This document shows, piece after piece, positions 7,915-15,778 of a stretch of DNA of 64,000 bases (the first letter of the stretch is position 1; the number at the start of each line of letters is the position of its first letter). Source of the DNA: an uncultured Pseudomonadota bacterium. Lineage in GTDB: Bacteria > Pseudomonadota > Gammaproteobacteria > Methylococcales > Methylomonadaceae. The DNA lies in NCBI GenBank assembly GCA_903870545.1, contig CAIQDI010000033.1, positions 1 through 64,000 of the forward strand, given 5' to 3'. The position numbers and the translations under genes were made by a program. The notes below the pieces were generated by a model. The model saw nothing but the letters and a program-made list of their open reading frames with translations. It had not been told where the DNA came from and did not search any database.

Positions 7915-10548
7915 ATGGCAGTTAAAAAAGAAGCTCCAAAAGGTACAACAGGCAAAGACAAACTTATCGGCACAGCGGCGGCGGATAAATTCGCGGGTTT
8001 AGCGGGTGCCGACACACTGAACGGCATGGCGGGAAATGACACGCTCGACGGTGGCGCAGGCGATGACGTTTTAGACGGTGGCACTGGAAATGACAGTTTA
8101 ATCGGTGGCGACGGTAACGATATTTTAACCGGAGGCTCAGGTGATGACTTTTTATCGGGCGACAAAGGTAACGATAAACTCGACGGTGGCGCGGGAAATG
8201 ACACGTTAAGCGGTGGCATCGGTTCAGACGGTATGACTGGCGGCGACGGCAACGATTATTACGTTGTTGATAACAAACTTGATACCGTTATCGAAACCAA
8301 CAAAAACGACAAACTCGGCGGCAAAGATACTATTGAAACCACGTTGAATTACACATTGGGCAACAACATTGAAAATCTGATTTTAACGGGTATCACCAGT
8401 AACACTGGCACGGGCAACAAACTCAATAACGTTATCACTGGTAACATCGGCGACAATTTACTCAAAGGCGACGCGGGCAATGATTCGATTATCGGCGGCA
8501 ACGGTGACGACACGTTGGATGGCGGTTTAGGCATGGATACGTTAGTTGGCGGGGCGGGCGCAGATACTTATTTCATGAATAACACCGAAGACAAAATCGT
8601 TGAAGACGAAAATAGCACCGACGCAGACCAAATCATTGCGACTGTCACTTATGATTTGAGTGCGAATCCCACCATCGAAATTTTAACGTTGCAAGGCAAC
8701 AAAGCTGTTTCGGGTATCGGCAACGACTTAGACAACACCTTGCAAGAATTCGACGGCGGCACAGTTGCCAATAATTTCAACGGTGGCGCAGGTAACGATG
8801 TGATTAACGCCGAAGGCGGCAACGATACCGTCGAAGGCGGCGAAGGTAATGACGAATTAAATGGTGGCACAGGCGAAGACGTGGCGATTTATAACGACAC
8901 CGAAGACAATTATCAAATTACACCCAACATTGACGCAGAAGGCGTGGCGCAATTAGTCATTAAATACGTTGGCAGCGACCCAAGCAAAATCGACGAAGGC
9001 GAAGATATTTTATCAGACATTGAAATTGTGCAGTTTTCAGACGGCACGCAAACAAATGTGCAAACGTTTATTGATAATGAAGAAGCTGCCGCTCAAGCGA
9101 TTATTGATGCACAAGCGATTGCGGATGCCAAGATTATTGCCGATGCAAAAGCTATCTCCGATGCCAAAATAGCTGCTGACAAAGTTATTTCGGATAAAGC
9201 AGCTGCCGATGCAAAAATAGCTGCTGACAAAGTTATTGCCGATAAAGCGGTTGCTGATGCCAAAGTTGTTGCCGATAAAGCCATTGCCGACGCAAAAATA
9301 GCTGCTGACAAAGTTATTGCTGATAAAGTGGTTGCTGATGCCAAACTTGTCTCAGACAAAATCATTGCCGATGCAAAAATAGCTGCTGACAAAGCTATTT
9401 CGGATAAAGCAACCGCCGACGCAAAAATCGTAGCAGACAAAATTGTTGCCGATGCCCAAATCGCAGCGGATAAGGTTATTGCCGATAAAGCGATTGCTGA
9501 TGCCAAAATTGTCTCAGACAAAATCGTTGCAGATGCCAAAATTACTGCTGATAAAATCGCTGCCGATGCCAACCACGTTGTAACACCTGAAACACTCTCC
9601 TCTTTGCCTGCCGACACGCGCACTTATGACACTGAATTTTCATTTTCAGAAGATGCCGATCCGATAGATGGCAGTCCTGCTAATGAAAAATTTTTGGGGT
9701 TGGGCGGCAATGACACGCTCAATGGCAAAGAAGGTAACGATTATTTAGACGGTGGGGCAGGTAATGATTCAATCGATGGTGGTGGTGGTAATAACTACTT
9801 GTTAGGTGGTGATGGCAATGATTCTATTTTTAGTTACTCAGCGACAGTAATGGACAGCATTGACGGTGGAAATGGCAATGACACTATTGTGGAATGGTAT
9901 GGCGATAAGTGCATAATCATGGGGGGTGGCGATAAAGATAATATCAGAATTGGAACTTCTAAGGATACTACTGTTCACGGTGGTGCTGATGATGATGTGA
10001 TTGGGGATGATAATGGGGCGGTTAATTCCACAATGTTTGGAGATGATGGGGACGATACTATTACTAGCTATAGCTATGGCTATACTGCCAAATTGTATGG
10101 CGGCGACGGTAACGATACGTTGAGTGGTGCTGGTTTATTGGATGGTGGTGCGGGTAAAGATATTTTGAATAATAACTATAATTCAACGACTGTCTTTTAT
10201 GGTGGTGCAGATTCAGACCAAATCATTACTAACAAAGCGAAATGTGTCATTCAGTATTACACCATCGAAGATTCAAAAGTGGGGGTGGGCAATCGTGACG
10301 TTGTGACGGATTTCGATACAGCAAGCGGCGCAACGTTTGAGCTGTATCATTTAGGGTCGCTCAGTTATATCGGCAGCAAGGCGTTTGACGGCACGAGTGG
10401 CGCGGTGCGTTTTGTGGTTGAACCCGCGAATAAATGGACGCTCATTCAGGTGGATATGAATGGCGATAATACTGCCGACATGGAAATTGAATTGACGGGA
10501 CTGAAGTTTTTGTCGGCGGATGATTTTGTGTTGGTGAAAGGAGCGTAG
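7915..10548 (+). CDS. RTX calcium-binding protein with Ala/Asp/Lys-rich helical insert
   Basis: 877 residues with no N-terminal signal, as expected for type I secretion. Glycine-rich nonapeptides of the GGxGxDxLx type occur at about 35-115, 165-205, 290-320 and 585-760; these form Ca2+-binding beta-rolls after export. Between about 388 and 556 lies a very different stretch in which Asp recurs every 5 or 6 residues within Ala, Ile, Val and Lys (units like ADAKIAADKVIADK), predicted as long amphipathic helix. The C-terminus ends IELTGLKFLSADDFVLVKGA. An AGGA ribosome binding site precedes the ATG. The last codons also contain the AAAGGAG that serves brnT. Copies of a related tail are found at three downstream places. 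The protein is probably structural or adhesive; no enzymatic domain is visible. Confidence 0.88.
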   Translation: MAVKKEAPKGTTGKDKLIGTAAADKFAGLAGADTLNGMAGNDTLDGGAGDDVLDGGTGNDSLIGGDGNDILTGGSGDDFLSGDKGNDKLDGGAGNDTLSGGIGSDGMTGGDGNDYYVVDNKLDTVIETNKNDKLGGKDTIETTLNYTLGNNIENLILTGITSNTGTGNKLNNVITGNIGDNLLKGDAGNDSIIGGNGDDTLDGGLGMDTLVGGAGADTYFMNNTEDKIVEDENSTDADQIIATVTYDLSANPTIEILTLQGNKAVSGIGNDLDNTLQEFDGGTVANNFNGGAGNDVINAEGGNDTVEGGEGNDELNGGTGEDVAIYNDTEDNYQITPNIDAEGVAQLVIKYVGSDPSKIDEGEDILSDIEIVQFSDGTQTNVQTFIDNEEAAAQAIIDAQAIADAKIIADAKAISDAKIAADKVISDKAAADAKIAADKVIADKAVADAKVVADKAIADAKIAADKVIADKVVADAKLVSDKIIADAKIAADKAISDKATADAKIVADKIVADAQIAADKVIADKAIADAKIVSDKIVADAKITADKIAADANHVVTPETLSSLPADTRTYDTEFSFSEDADPIDGSPANEKFLGLGGNDTLNGKEGNDYLDGGAGNDSIDGGGGNNYLLGGDGNDSIFSYSATVMDSIDGGNGNDTIVEWYGDKCIIMGGGDKDNIRIGTSKDTTVHGGADDDVIGDDNGAVNSTMFGDDGDDTITSYSYGYTAKLYGGDGNDTLSGAGLLDGGAGKDILNNNYNSTTVFYGGADSDQIITNKAKCVIQYYTIEDSKVGVGNRDVVTDFDTASGATFELYHLGSLSYIGSKAFDGTSGAVRFVVEPANKWTLIQVDMNGDNTADMEIELTGLKFLSADDFVLVKGA

Positions 10549-10554
10549 TTTTTA

Positions 10555-10824
10555 ATGCACATCGAGTTTGATCCTGTAAAAAACGAGAAAAACATTCTTG
10601 AACGCGATTTGAGTTTTGAGCGAGTGCGGGAATTTGATTTTGACACCGCTTTGTTTGAGATTGATGAGCGATTTGATTATGGTGAAACACGAATTCGGGC
10701 ATTAGGTTTTATTAAAAAGAGACTTTATGCACTGGTTTTTGTTGAAATCGAAAATGGCATTCGTGTCATTAGTTTTAGAAAAGCAAATAAACGAGAGGTA
10801 AAACAATATGAAACCAAATCCTGA
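10555..10824 (+). CDS. brnT: BrnT family toxin
   Basis: 89 residues of the BrnT (DUF497) family, RelE-fold ribonucleases that stop translation and are neutralised by BrnA. Matching features are the N-terminal IEFDPVKNEKN, the central ETRIRALGF, and the C-terminal RVISFRKANKREVKQYE. Its ribosome binding site, AAAGGAG, lies inside the last codons of the RTX gene, so the toxin is joined tightly to the RTX 3' end. The reading frame overlaps brnA by 17 bp. It looks intact. Confidence 0.9.
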   Translation: MHIEFDPVKNEKNILERDLSFERVREFDFDTALFEIDERFDYGETRIRALGFIKKRLYALVFVEIENGIRVISFRKANKREVKQYETKS

Positions 10825-11077
10825 ATTGATTGATGATGAAAATCCCGAATGGACAGAAGAGGATTTTAAGCGAGCAGTTACTTTTTCAGAATTGCCTACT
10901 TCGCTGCAAGTGACATTGAAAAGACTGAAAAAAACGTCAGAAAAAGTGTCCGCAACGATAGAATTCGACCAAGATATTTTTGATACGTTTCGCGCCACGG
11001 GTGCAGATTGGCAACATCAAATCAATGTTGCGTTGAAACAATGGTTGCAAGAACATTCGCTGGTGCAGTCGGTATAA
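10808..11077 (+). CDS. brnA: BrnA family antitoxin
   Basis: 89 residues. The DDENPEWTEEDFKRA motif near the N-terminus and the C-terminal ribbon-helix-helix-like ATGADWQHQINVALKQWL are characteristic of BrnA, which binds BrnT and represses the operon. It overlaps brnT by 17 bp. Its stop codon runs directly into a duplicate of an RTX gene tail (11077-11120), which marks the edge of the brnTA cassette. Confidence 0.9.
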   Translation: MKPNPELIDDENPEWTEEDFKRAVTFSELPTSLQVTLKRLKKTSEKVSATIEFDQDIFDTFRATGADWQHQINVALKQWLQEHSLVQSV

Positions 11078-11120
11078 CGGCAGATGATTTTGTGTTGTCG
11101 GTGAAATAATGTTTTCGTAG
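11077..11120 (+). repeat. RTX-tail duplicate, copy 2
   Basis: Begins on the brnA stop codon and encodes, in one frame, TADDFVLSVK followed by a stop (TAA 11107-11109), then continues as ATGTTTTCGTAG. The 21-nt core at 11078-11097 matches the true RTX 3' end at 10514-10533 with one or two differences. It is identical over about 43 nt to copy 3 at 11693-11736. It is a displaced gene 3' end, not an expressed gene. Confidence 0.85.
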
Positions 11121-11210
11121 TGGCGGGTTCCAAACCCGCCCTGTAATTCACTAAACCGCATAAATTGAGAATTTCGTTTGTTGGAGGGCGGGTTTAGAAC
11201 CCGCCCTTAC
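11117..11210. repeat. Paired GTAG...GGCGGG palindromic repeat
   Basis: Two hairpins in inverted orientation: GGCGGGTTCCAAACCCGCC at 11122-11140 and GGGCGGGTTTAGAACCCGCC at 11186-11205. Outer ends read GTAG and TTAC. It resembles the GTAGGGGC palindromes elsewhere in the window and lies between two TA modules. It may be a REP-like, RAYT-mobilised repeat. Confidence 0.7.
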
Positions 11211-11230
11211 GGGAATTGGATGGAGTGACG

Positions 11231-11422
11231 ATGAAAACCTTGATACTTGAAATTGAAGACGACGCTTATCAACAAGTGATGAACTTTCTCAGCCTCGTTC
11301 CGAAATGCCACATTTTAGATTTTGACGACGATGTGAGCAGTGATGAAATGGCGATAATTGAAAAATCGCACCAAGACATCGAACGTGGAAATTACAGCGA
11401 CTTTGTAGAATTTGTGTCGTGA
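11231..11422 (+). CDS. Probable antitoxin of a RelE-type pair
   Basis: 63 residues, MKTLILEIEDDAYQ at the start and an acidic C-terminal half (DFDDDVSSDEM). It directly precedes and overlaps by 4 bp (GTGA) a RelE/ParE-like toxin gene, the usual antitoxin-first order. The ATG at 11231 has GGAG five bases upstream, better than the in-frame alternative at 11216. No DNA-binding fold can be named with certainty, so the call is based on size, charge and position. Confidence 0.7.
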   Translation: MKTLILEIEDDAYQQVMNFLSLVPKCHILDFDDDVSSDEMAIIEKSHQDIERGNYSDFVEFVS

Positions 11423-11685
11423 TTTACCGTTTAAAACTGCACAAAGACGTTGAGAAGTTTTTAGATAAATGTCATGCGAAGCAACGAGACGCGATTAAAG
11501 AAAAATTATCGTTGCTTCGAGATAACCCACGTTTCAATCCGCAGTTGGATATAACAGCTTTGCAGGGATGTGATTTTTACCGTTTGCGTGTTGGGCAATA
11601 TCGGCTAATTTATGAAATCAAAGACGACGAATTGTTGATTTTTGTAATGACAATGGGGAATCGCGGCGATGTGTATAAAAAATGA
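11419..11685 (+). CDS. RelE/ParE family toxin
   Basis: 88 residues with the family pattern: N-terminal YRLKLHKDVEKFLDK, central LQGCDFYRLRVGQYRLIYEI, C-terminal MGNRGDVYKK. RelE relatives cleave mRNA on the ribosome; ParE relatives act on gyrase, and the sequence alone does not decide between them. GTG start overlapping the antitoxin stop. Six bases after its stop comes another RTX-tail copy. Confidence 0.85.
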   Translation: MIYRLKLHKDVEKFLDKCHAKQRDAIKEKLSLLRDNPRFNPQLDITALQGCDFYRLRVGQYRLIYEIKDDELLIFVMTMGNRGDVYKK

Positions 11686-11690
11686 GTATT

Positions 11691-11829
11691 TGACGGCAGA
11701 TGATTTTGTGTTGTCGGTGAAATAATGTTTTCGTAGGGGCGAAAAATCTTTCGCCCCTACTGCGCGAATTCAAAGCTATAAGGAGATTGATTTTTATGAA
11801 AGCAACAGAATTTGACCAGCTTTTTGATG
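11691..11829 (+). repeat. RTX-tail duplicate copy 3, hairpin and antitoxin 5' end
   Basis: Three joined parts. 11692-11725 encodes LTADDFVLSVK and stop, the RTX tail. 11733-11760 is a GTAGGGGCG...CGCCCCTAC hairpin. 11761-11829 is a leader with AAGGAG plus the first 11 codons (MKATEFDQLFD) of an antitoxin gene. The same three parts in the same order recur at 23395-23540, where the antitoxin gene is complete. The two copies are about 145 bp long with scattered differences. Confidence 0.85.
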
Positions 11830-12356
11830 CTAACATTGACCCAATGCTAGATACAAAAACGAATAAACTTATCCAGATTCATGCTGATATTGACGCGCGA
11901 GTAAATGCTATTCGTGAAAATAATCCAGATTGGCAATGTAAAATGGGCTGCGATGGCTGTTGTCATAGGCTTGCGGAAGTACCTCGACTGACTGCGGAAG
12001 AATGGACGATGCTGCAAGATGGATTGGTTAAATTATCACCAGAAATACGACAAGAAATTATTCAAAATGTGGCGGCACTCACGGAAAGGGAATCGGCATT
12101 TGTTGTTTGTCCGATGCTAGATAAATCAGCGGCAGCTTGCAGGGTGTATGAATATCGTCCTGTCGCTTGTCGAACTTATGGTTATTATGTTCAGCATGAT
12201 AAAGGACTTTATTGTCATGATATTCTCGAACGTGTCACTGGTGGCGTGTTGAATAATGTGGTCTGGGGCAATCAAAATACTATTGACCGTCAGCTTGGCA
12301 GTTTGGGTGATGCCAAGGACTTAACAGAGTGGTTTGCAAACACATTTTATTTATGA
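11796..12356 (+). CDS. YkgJ-like zinc/iron-chelating protein, chimeric N-terminus
   Basis: 186 residues. The Cys pattern CKMGCDGCCHRL near residue 47, CPMLDKSAAACRVYEYRPVACRTYG near 107-131, and a late YCHD matches the YkgJ family of predicted Zn/Fe cluster-binding proteins of unknown reaction. The first 11 residues, MKATEFDQLFD, and the whole leader with AAGGAG are identical to the start of the orphan antitoxin at 23507, so this gene seems to have been fused to a captured antitoxin 5' end. An in-frame ATG at 11844 may be the ancestral start but has no ribosome binding site. The next gene starts by ATGA overlap. Confidence 0.8.
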   Translation: MKATEFDQLFDANIDPMLDTKTNKLIQIHADIDARVNAIRENNPDWQCKMGCDGCCHRLAEVPRLTAEEWTMLQDGLVKLSPEIRQEIIQNVAALTERESAFVVCPMLDKSAAACRVYEYRPVACRTYGYYVQHDKGLYCHDILERVTGGVLNNVVWGNQNTIDRQLGSLGDAKDLTEWFANTFYL

Positions 12357-13255
12357 AATCTCCGATAGAAAACCAAGCATTAAACAGTATTGCTGACCAA
12401 ATCAGCATTCAAACAAACAGTCGTTTTAGCGTTAAAACAGTCACGCCGATTACCGGCGGCGACATCAACCGTGCTTTTAGATTGGAAGGGGCAGCACAAA
12501 CTTATTTTGTGAAACTGAATAACGTTCACACACTCGATATGTTTCAAGCGGAGTTCGCGGGCTTGCAAGCCTTAGCAGCAACTCAAACCCTTTTAATTCC
12601 AACCCCCATTATTTGTGGGCAAACTGATACTGCTAGTTTTCTGGTATTGGAATACCTGCAATTACATCGTGGGTCAGCCCAATCCGACAGCGTGTTAGGT
12701 CAACAATTGGCGCATTTACATTTGCAGCCACAACCTTATTTCGGTTGGCACAGGAATAACACCATTGGTTCAACTGAACAGCTTAATCCACAGTCTATCA
12801 ATTGGATTGAATTTTGGCGTAAATCACGTTTAGAGTTTCAGCTAAACCTCGTTATCGCTAACGGGCATAGCAAAAAATTAGCGTCATTAGGTGCATTATT
12901 AAGTGAACATTTGGCGGATTTTTTCACTGGTTACAGTCCACAACCCTCGTTATTACACGGTGATTTATGGAGTGGTAATGCCGCCGTCAATGTGGACAAT
13001 AAGCCCGTGATATTTGACCCAGCTTGTTATTATGGTGATAGAGAAACTGACTTAGCCATGACAGAATTATTTGGTGGGTTTGGGCAAAATTTTTATGCCG
13101 CTTACAACGATGTGTGGCAATTAGATTCGGGTTATCAAACTCGAAAGCAGCTTTATAATTTGTACCATGTGTTAAATCATGCGGTGATGTTTGGCGGTAG
13201 TTATATTTCACAGGCGGAAATGATGATGCAGAATTTAGTACAGGAGGTTTTATAA
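12353..13255 (+). CDS. Fructosamine kinase family protein
   Basis: 300 residues of the fructosamine/ketosamine-3-kinase family, aminoglycoside-phosphotransferase fold, which phosphorylates sugar adducts on proteins or amines so that they fall off. Seen: the N-terminal PITGGDINRAFRL loop, the nucleotide-binding YFVKLN Lys, the catalytic loop LLHGDLWSGN and the metal-binding IFDPACYYGDRETDLAM. The length fits the family. I chose ATG 12353, which overlaps the upstream stop (ATGA), over an upstream GTG. The true substrate cannot be read from sequence. Confidence 0.88.
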   Translation: MKSPIENQALNSIADQISIQTNSRFSVKTVTPITGGDINRAFRLEGAAQTYFVKLNNVHTLDMFQAEFAGLQALAATQTLLIPTPIICGQTDTASFLVLEYLQLHRGSAQSDSVLGQQLAHLHLQPQPYFGWHRNNTIGSTEQLNPQSINWIEFWRKSRLEFQLNLVIANGHSKKLASLGALLSEHLADFFTGYSPQPSLLHGDLWSGNAAVNVDNKPVIFDPACYYGDRETDLAMTELFGGFGQNFYAAYNDVWQLDSGYQTRKQLYNLYHVLNHAVMFGGSYISQAEMMMQNLVQEVL

Positions 13256-13632
13256 TGACAAAAATAACGTGTTTTCATGATGGTGAATGCCCTATTTGTA
13301 ACGTCGAAATTGATACGATGAAAAAAATAGATAAAGCCAATAATGTTCATTGGGTTGATATTAGCCAAGATAAAACCGCTTTAAACGAAGTGGGATTAAC
13401 CTACAAACAAGCAATGGAAAAAATGTATGTCATCGACGAAAACAATCAGATTCAATCGGGTATTCACGGGTTTCTATGTGTCTGGAAGCAGCTTCCGTAT
13501 TATAGAAAGTTAGCAACAGTAGTTGAAACGGTTCCATTTTTATTAACGATATTAGGCTTTTTTTACGGTATTTTTGCGTATTATCGTTTGCCATTAACCG
13601 GTAAAAAACGTATTTCAAAAGAAGATGAATAA
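13255..13632 (+). CDS. DCC family thiol-disulfide oxidoreductase-like protein
   Basis: 125 residues of the DUF393/DCC family. The N-terminal FHDGECPICN carries the DxxCxxC motif that names the family, a thioredoxin-like fold with possible redox function. A hydrophobic segment follows (VPFLLTILGFFYGIFAYY), so the C-terminal part may touch the membrane. AGGAGG lies before the ATG, which overlaps the previous stop by one base. Third gene of the operon. Confidence 0.87.
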   Translation: MTKITCFHDGECPICNVEIDTMKKIDKANNVHWVDISQDKTALNEVGLTYKQAMEKMYVIDENNQIQSGIHGFLCVWKQLPYYRKLATVVETVPFLLTILGFFYGIFAYYRLPLTGKKRISKEDE

Positions 13633-13843
13633 AATAAATCCTGAAAAATTGATGCTGTCTAAGTGGACAGCCGTTAAACCCAAACAAAAAGAACGTCATT
13701 TTATAGTGACGCAACTTATTCGTGATGAAAACGAAATCATTATTTCTTGTGAGTTAGAAGCTGTGATTAGTCAGCGTATTTATCAAATGGATTGGCAAGA
13801 ATTAAAAGATTCCACTTGTTGGCAAATGGGCTGGAAATGTTAA
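13625..13843 (+). CDS. TIGR02450 family Trp-rich protein
   Basis: 72 residues. NPEKLMLSKWTAVKP at the start, LEAVISQRIYQMDWQELKDS in the middle and WQMGW at the end match the small conserved Trp-rich TIGR02450 family of unknown function. It overlaps the DCC gene by 8 bp. Its stop codon overlaps that of the convergent diguanylate cyclase gene. Such proteins are often found with DCC and photolyase-type genes, so an oxidative or light stress setting is possible but unproven. Confidence 0.88.
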   Translation: MNKINPEKLMLSKWTAVKPKQKERHFIVTQLIRDENEIIISCELEAVISQRIYQMDWQELKDSTCWQMGWKC

Positions 13844-14961
13844 TAAACAGCTCGTTGCAAAATACACCCAACGCAGTTTCGTCCATTATGTTTTGCAATA
13901 TAGACACCTTCGTCTGCCGATTTTATTAAATCTTCAGGATTTTTCATGTCGCTGGTTCTTGCTGCCACCCCGACACTAATACTGCCTAGCCACTCTCCAC
14001 CATTGACAGGCACGCATAAATCAGCCACTTGTTTTCGAATTTTTTCAGCGGCAAGCATCGCACCGTCAAGGTTTGTCAAAGGACATATAATTAAAAATTC
14101 ATCACCGCCTAATCGACAAACAATATCATCGGTACGAACAGCATCTCGTAATTCTTTCGATAACAGACGCAATACCTTGTCACCTGCATCATGCCCATAA
14201 TGGTCATTGACTTGTTTAAAACCATCAGCATCAATCATCATACAAGCGATTGGCGAGCCATTTTGTGTTGAAATACTCCATGCTTGAATGAGTCGTGCCA
14301 TAGCATGACGACGATTGGGCAAGCCGGTGAGAACATCGGTCATCGCCAGTTCTTCTAACAGTTGATTTGCTTTCGATAACGATTTCGTGCGTTCTTCTAC
14401 TTTCTTTTCTAATGTTCGGTTTAATTCAAGTAATTCTCGATACCGTTCTGATACTTGTTGAAATAAACCATTTAACGCCACTAATAATGGCTCGGCAGTA
14501 TTTTCTTTAACATATTTTTCAGTAAGATAAGCTTTTTCTGGATCTATACCCGATTGAACTGCCCTGACTTGTTTCGCCATAGATTGATCAGTTCCTAAAA
14601 TATGAAACGCTAACCAGTGAATAAGAAGTTTGAGCAAATTTTCTGCCGAGTCATTATTAGCCAATACCTCATCATGCGCCCGCTCCAATTCTTGTAAAAA
14701 GTCGGCATGAAGTTTTTTGTGTATTTTAATGTAGTCGCGGAATAGTCCTACATTTGACATCATATTTTCTTCTTCTTCGAAATGGTAATGTGTGTAAGCC
14801 GTTAATTGAACAAATACTTTTTGAATATCGTCAAAAGGTATACCATCGGCTTGTGTCAACAGATCTCCAAATTCATTGATAATTTCGACTAATTTTTGAT
14901 GTTGTTCATCAACTATTTTTAGTCCCGTTTCAAAACATGTATCCCAGTTAAATGATGCCAT
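13840..14961 (-). CDS. Bacteriohemerythrin-GGDEF diguanylate cyclase
   Basis: 373 residues. Residues 1-135 form a hemerythrin domain with the di-iron ligand pattern DEQHQKL (His21), YTHYHFEEEE, HKKLHADF and HWLAFHILGTDQ. A short coiled-coil linker (about 165-200) leads to a GGDEF domain with an intact CRLGGDEFLII active site and an RTDD inhibitory site five residues ahead. It should make cyclic di-GMP from GTP in response to O2 or redox state at the di-iron centre. No membrane segment. It stands alone in its orientation. Confidence 0.93.
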   Translation of the reverse strand: MASFNWDTCFETGLKIVDEQHQKLVEIINEFGDLLTQADGIPFDDIQKVFVQLTAYTHYHFEEEENMMSNVGLFRDYIKIHKKLHADFLQELERAHDEVLANNDSAENLLKLLIHWLAFHILGTDQSMAKQVRAVQSGIDPEKAYLTEKYVKENTAEPLLVALNGLFQQVSERYRELLELNRTLEKKVEERTKSLSKANQLLEELAMTDVLTGLPNRRHAMARLIQAWSISTQNGSPIACMMIDADGFKQVNDHYGHDAGDKVLRLLSKELRDAVRTDDIVCRLGGDEFLIICPLTNLDGAMLAAEKIRKQVADLCVPVNGGEWLGSISVGVAARTSDMKNPEDLIKSADEGVYIAKHNGRNCVGCILQRAVY

Positions 14962-15133
14962 ACGACGATCCTCAAAAAATAATGTGTTGCAAATGCTGAT
15001 GGCATTCGCAATACCAGCAAATTGCTATCATATTTTTGTTATTGATTACGGAGATGTTGGCTACCGTGAATTTCTTTAACTAAATCCAGTCATACTTGCC
15101 AACATTCCTGACAGAATTCTTAAAAGTTATTTT

Positions 15134-15350
15134 TCAATATTGATTTAGGTAATAACCGCTGAGATTCACTTTCGCTTGCCCTACTTGAATGTTATAAGTC
15201 GAGAGATTAAGTAAATGTTCTCGTCTTTTACTTCTATCAATAAGTACTAGGTGGAAAACCTGATTTAAAAACGGGTAGATTGGCAATCAAGCGAGCTATG
15301 CGTCCATTGCCATCTACAAAAGGATGAATTCTAACAGAGGTTGAATTTGA
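15134..15350 (-). pseudogene. Decayed Fic family gene, 3' fragment with frameshift
   Basis: The minus strand encodes RIHPFVDGNGRIARLIANL, the Fic catalytic motif HPFxDGNGR, followed by PVFKSGFPP. One base is then missing, near 15250, and the reading continues in the next frame as LVLIDRSKRREHLL and YNIQVGQAKVNLS to a stop at 15134. The N-terminal two thirds is absent; sequence before SVRIHPF is unrelated. Fic enzymes AMPylate target proteins. This copy cannot work. Confidence 0.8.
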
Positions 15351-15465
15351 CATTCTGATACCTGAAAGGAGTGTCTCTGAAAAACACCTTATTTCACTGC
15401 TCTGTAGCTAAAAAGCTAGAGTGAGAAAGTACACAGCAACAGCGTATTAACAGGAAAATCTTACC

Positions 15466-15567
15466 ATGAACACAAACAAATCAAAAGCACCCTTACATTC
15501 ACAACCTGACGGTACGCGGGACACAAGGAATGTACCTGTGTGCGCCCGGCATTGCATTTTTCCATAA
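15466..15567 (+). pseudogene. Possible 5' gene fragment cut by a repeat
   Basis: A frame of 33 codons begins MNTNKSKAPLHSQPDGTR after an AGGA at 15451-15454 and then runs into repeat-like DNA and a stop. It has the look of a gene start whose body has been lost, but I do not recognise the parent gene. Confidence 0.3.
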
Positions 15568-15625
15568 TGGACAATTCGTACATTGTGGACAGACACGCAG
15601 GTCTGCCCCTACGCCATTATGGTGA
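15560..15625. repeat. Palindromic intergenic repeat
   Basis: Contains the imperfect hairpin GGACAGACACGCAGGTCTGCCC (shown in part here; 15587-15608) followed by CTACG, bracketed by CCATAATGG and CCATTATGG. It belongs to the same GTAGGGGC-type class as the repeats near 11.7, 23.4 and 34.1 kb. The rest of the 15.0-15.78 kb gap holds the Fic remnant, a short open frame and a terminator. Confidence 0.55.
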
Positions 15626-15637
15626 AATTGAAAAACT

Positions 15638-15670
15638 GCCCTTCGCGTCGTGAACCAAGGGCGATTTTTT
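15638..15670 (+). terminator. Intrinsic terminator-like hairpin
   Basis: GCCCTT at 15638-15643 pairs with AAGGGC at 15657-15662 and is followed by GATTTTTTT. It would end rightward transcription before the channel-lpxK operon. Confidence 0.5.
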
Positions 15671-15778
15671 TGTGCATTAAATTCCGACATTGTGATTGTC
15701 GCCTTATCGCGTGGGCTTTTATAGTAAAATGGCGCATAACCCAAATTCACCAGCCCGTATTTTCAAACCGATGACTGA

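Noticed and set aside
7950-8250. Regularly spaced short repeats that might suggest a CRISPR array
   Set aside because: They are coding repeats for GGxGxDxLx nonapeptides, with no constant repeat and no unique spacers.
9093-9623. A 176-codon open frame on the minus strand inside the RTX gene
   Set aside because: It is the complement of the Ala/Asp/Lys repeat block; the repeated codons keep this frame free of stops. No ribosome binding site or recognisable protein.
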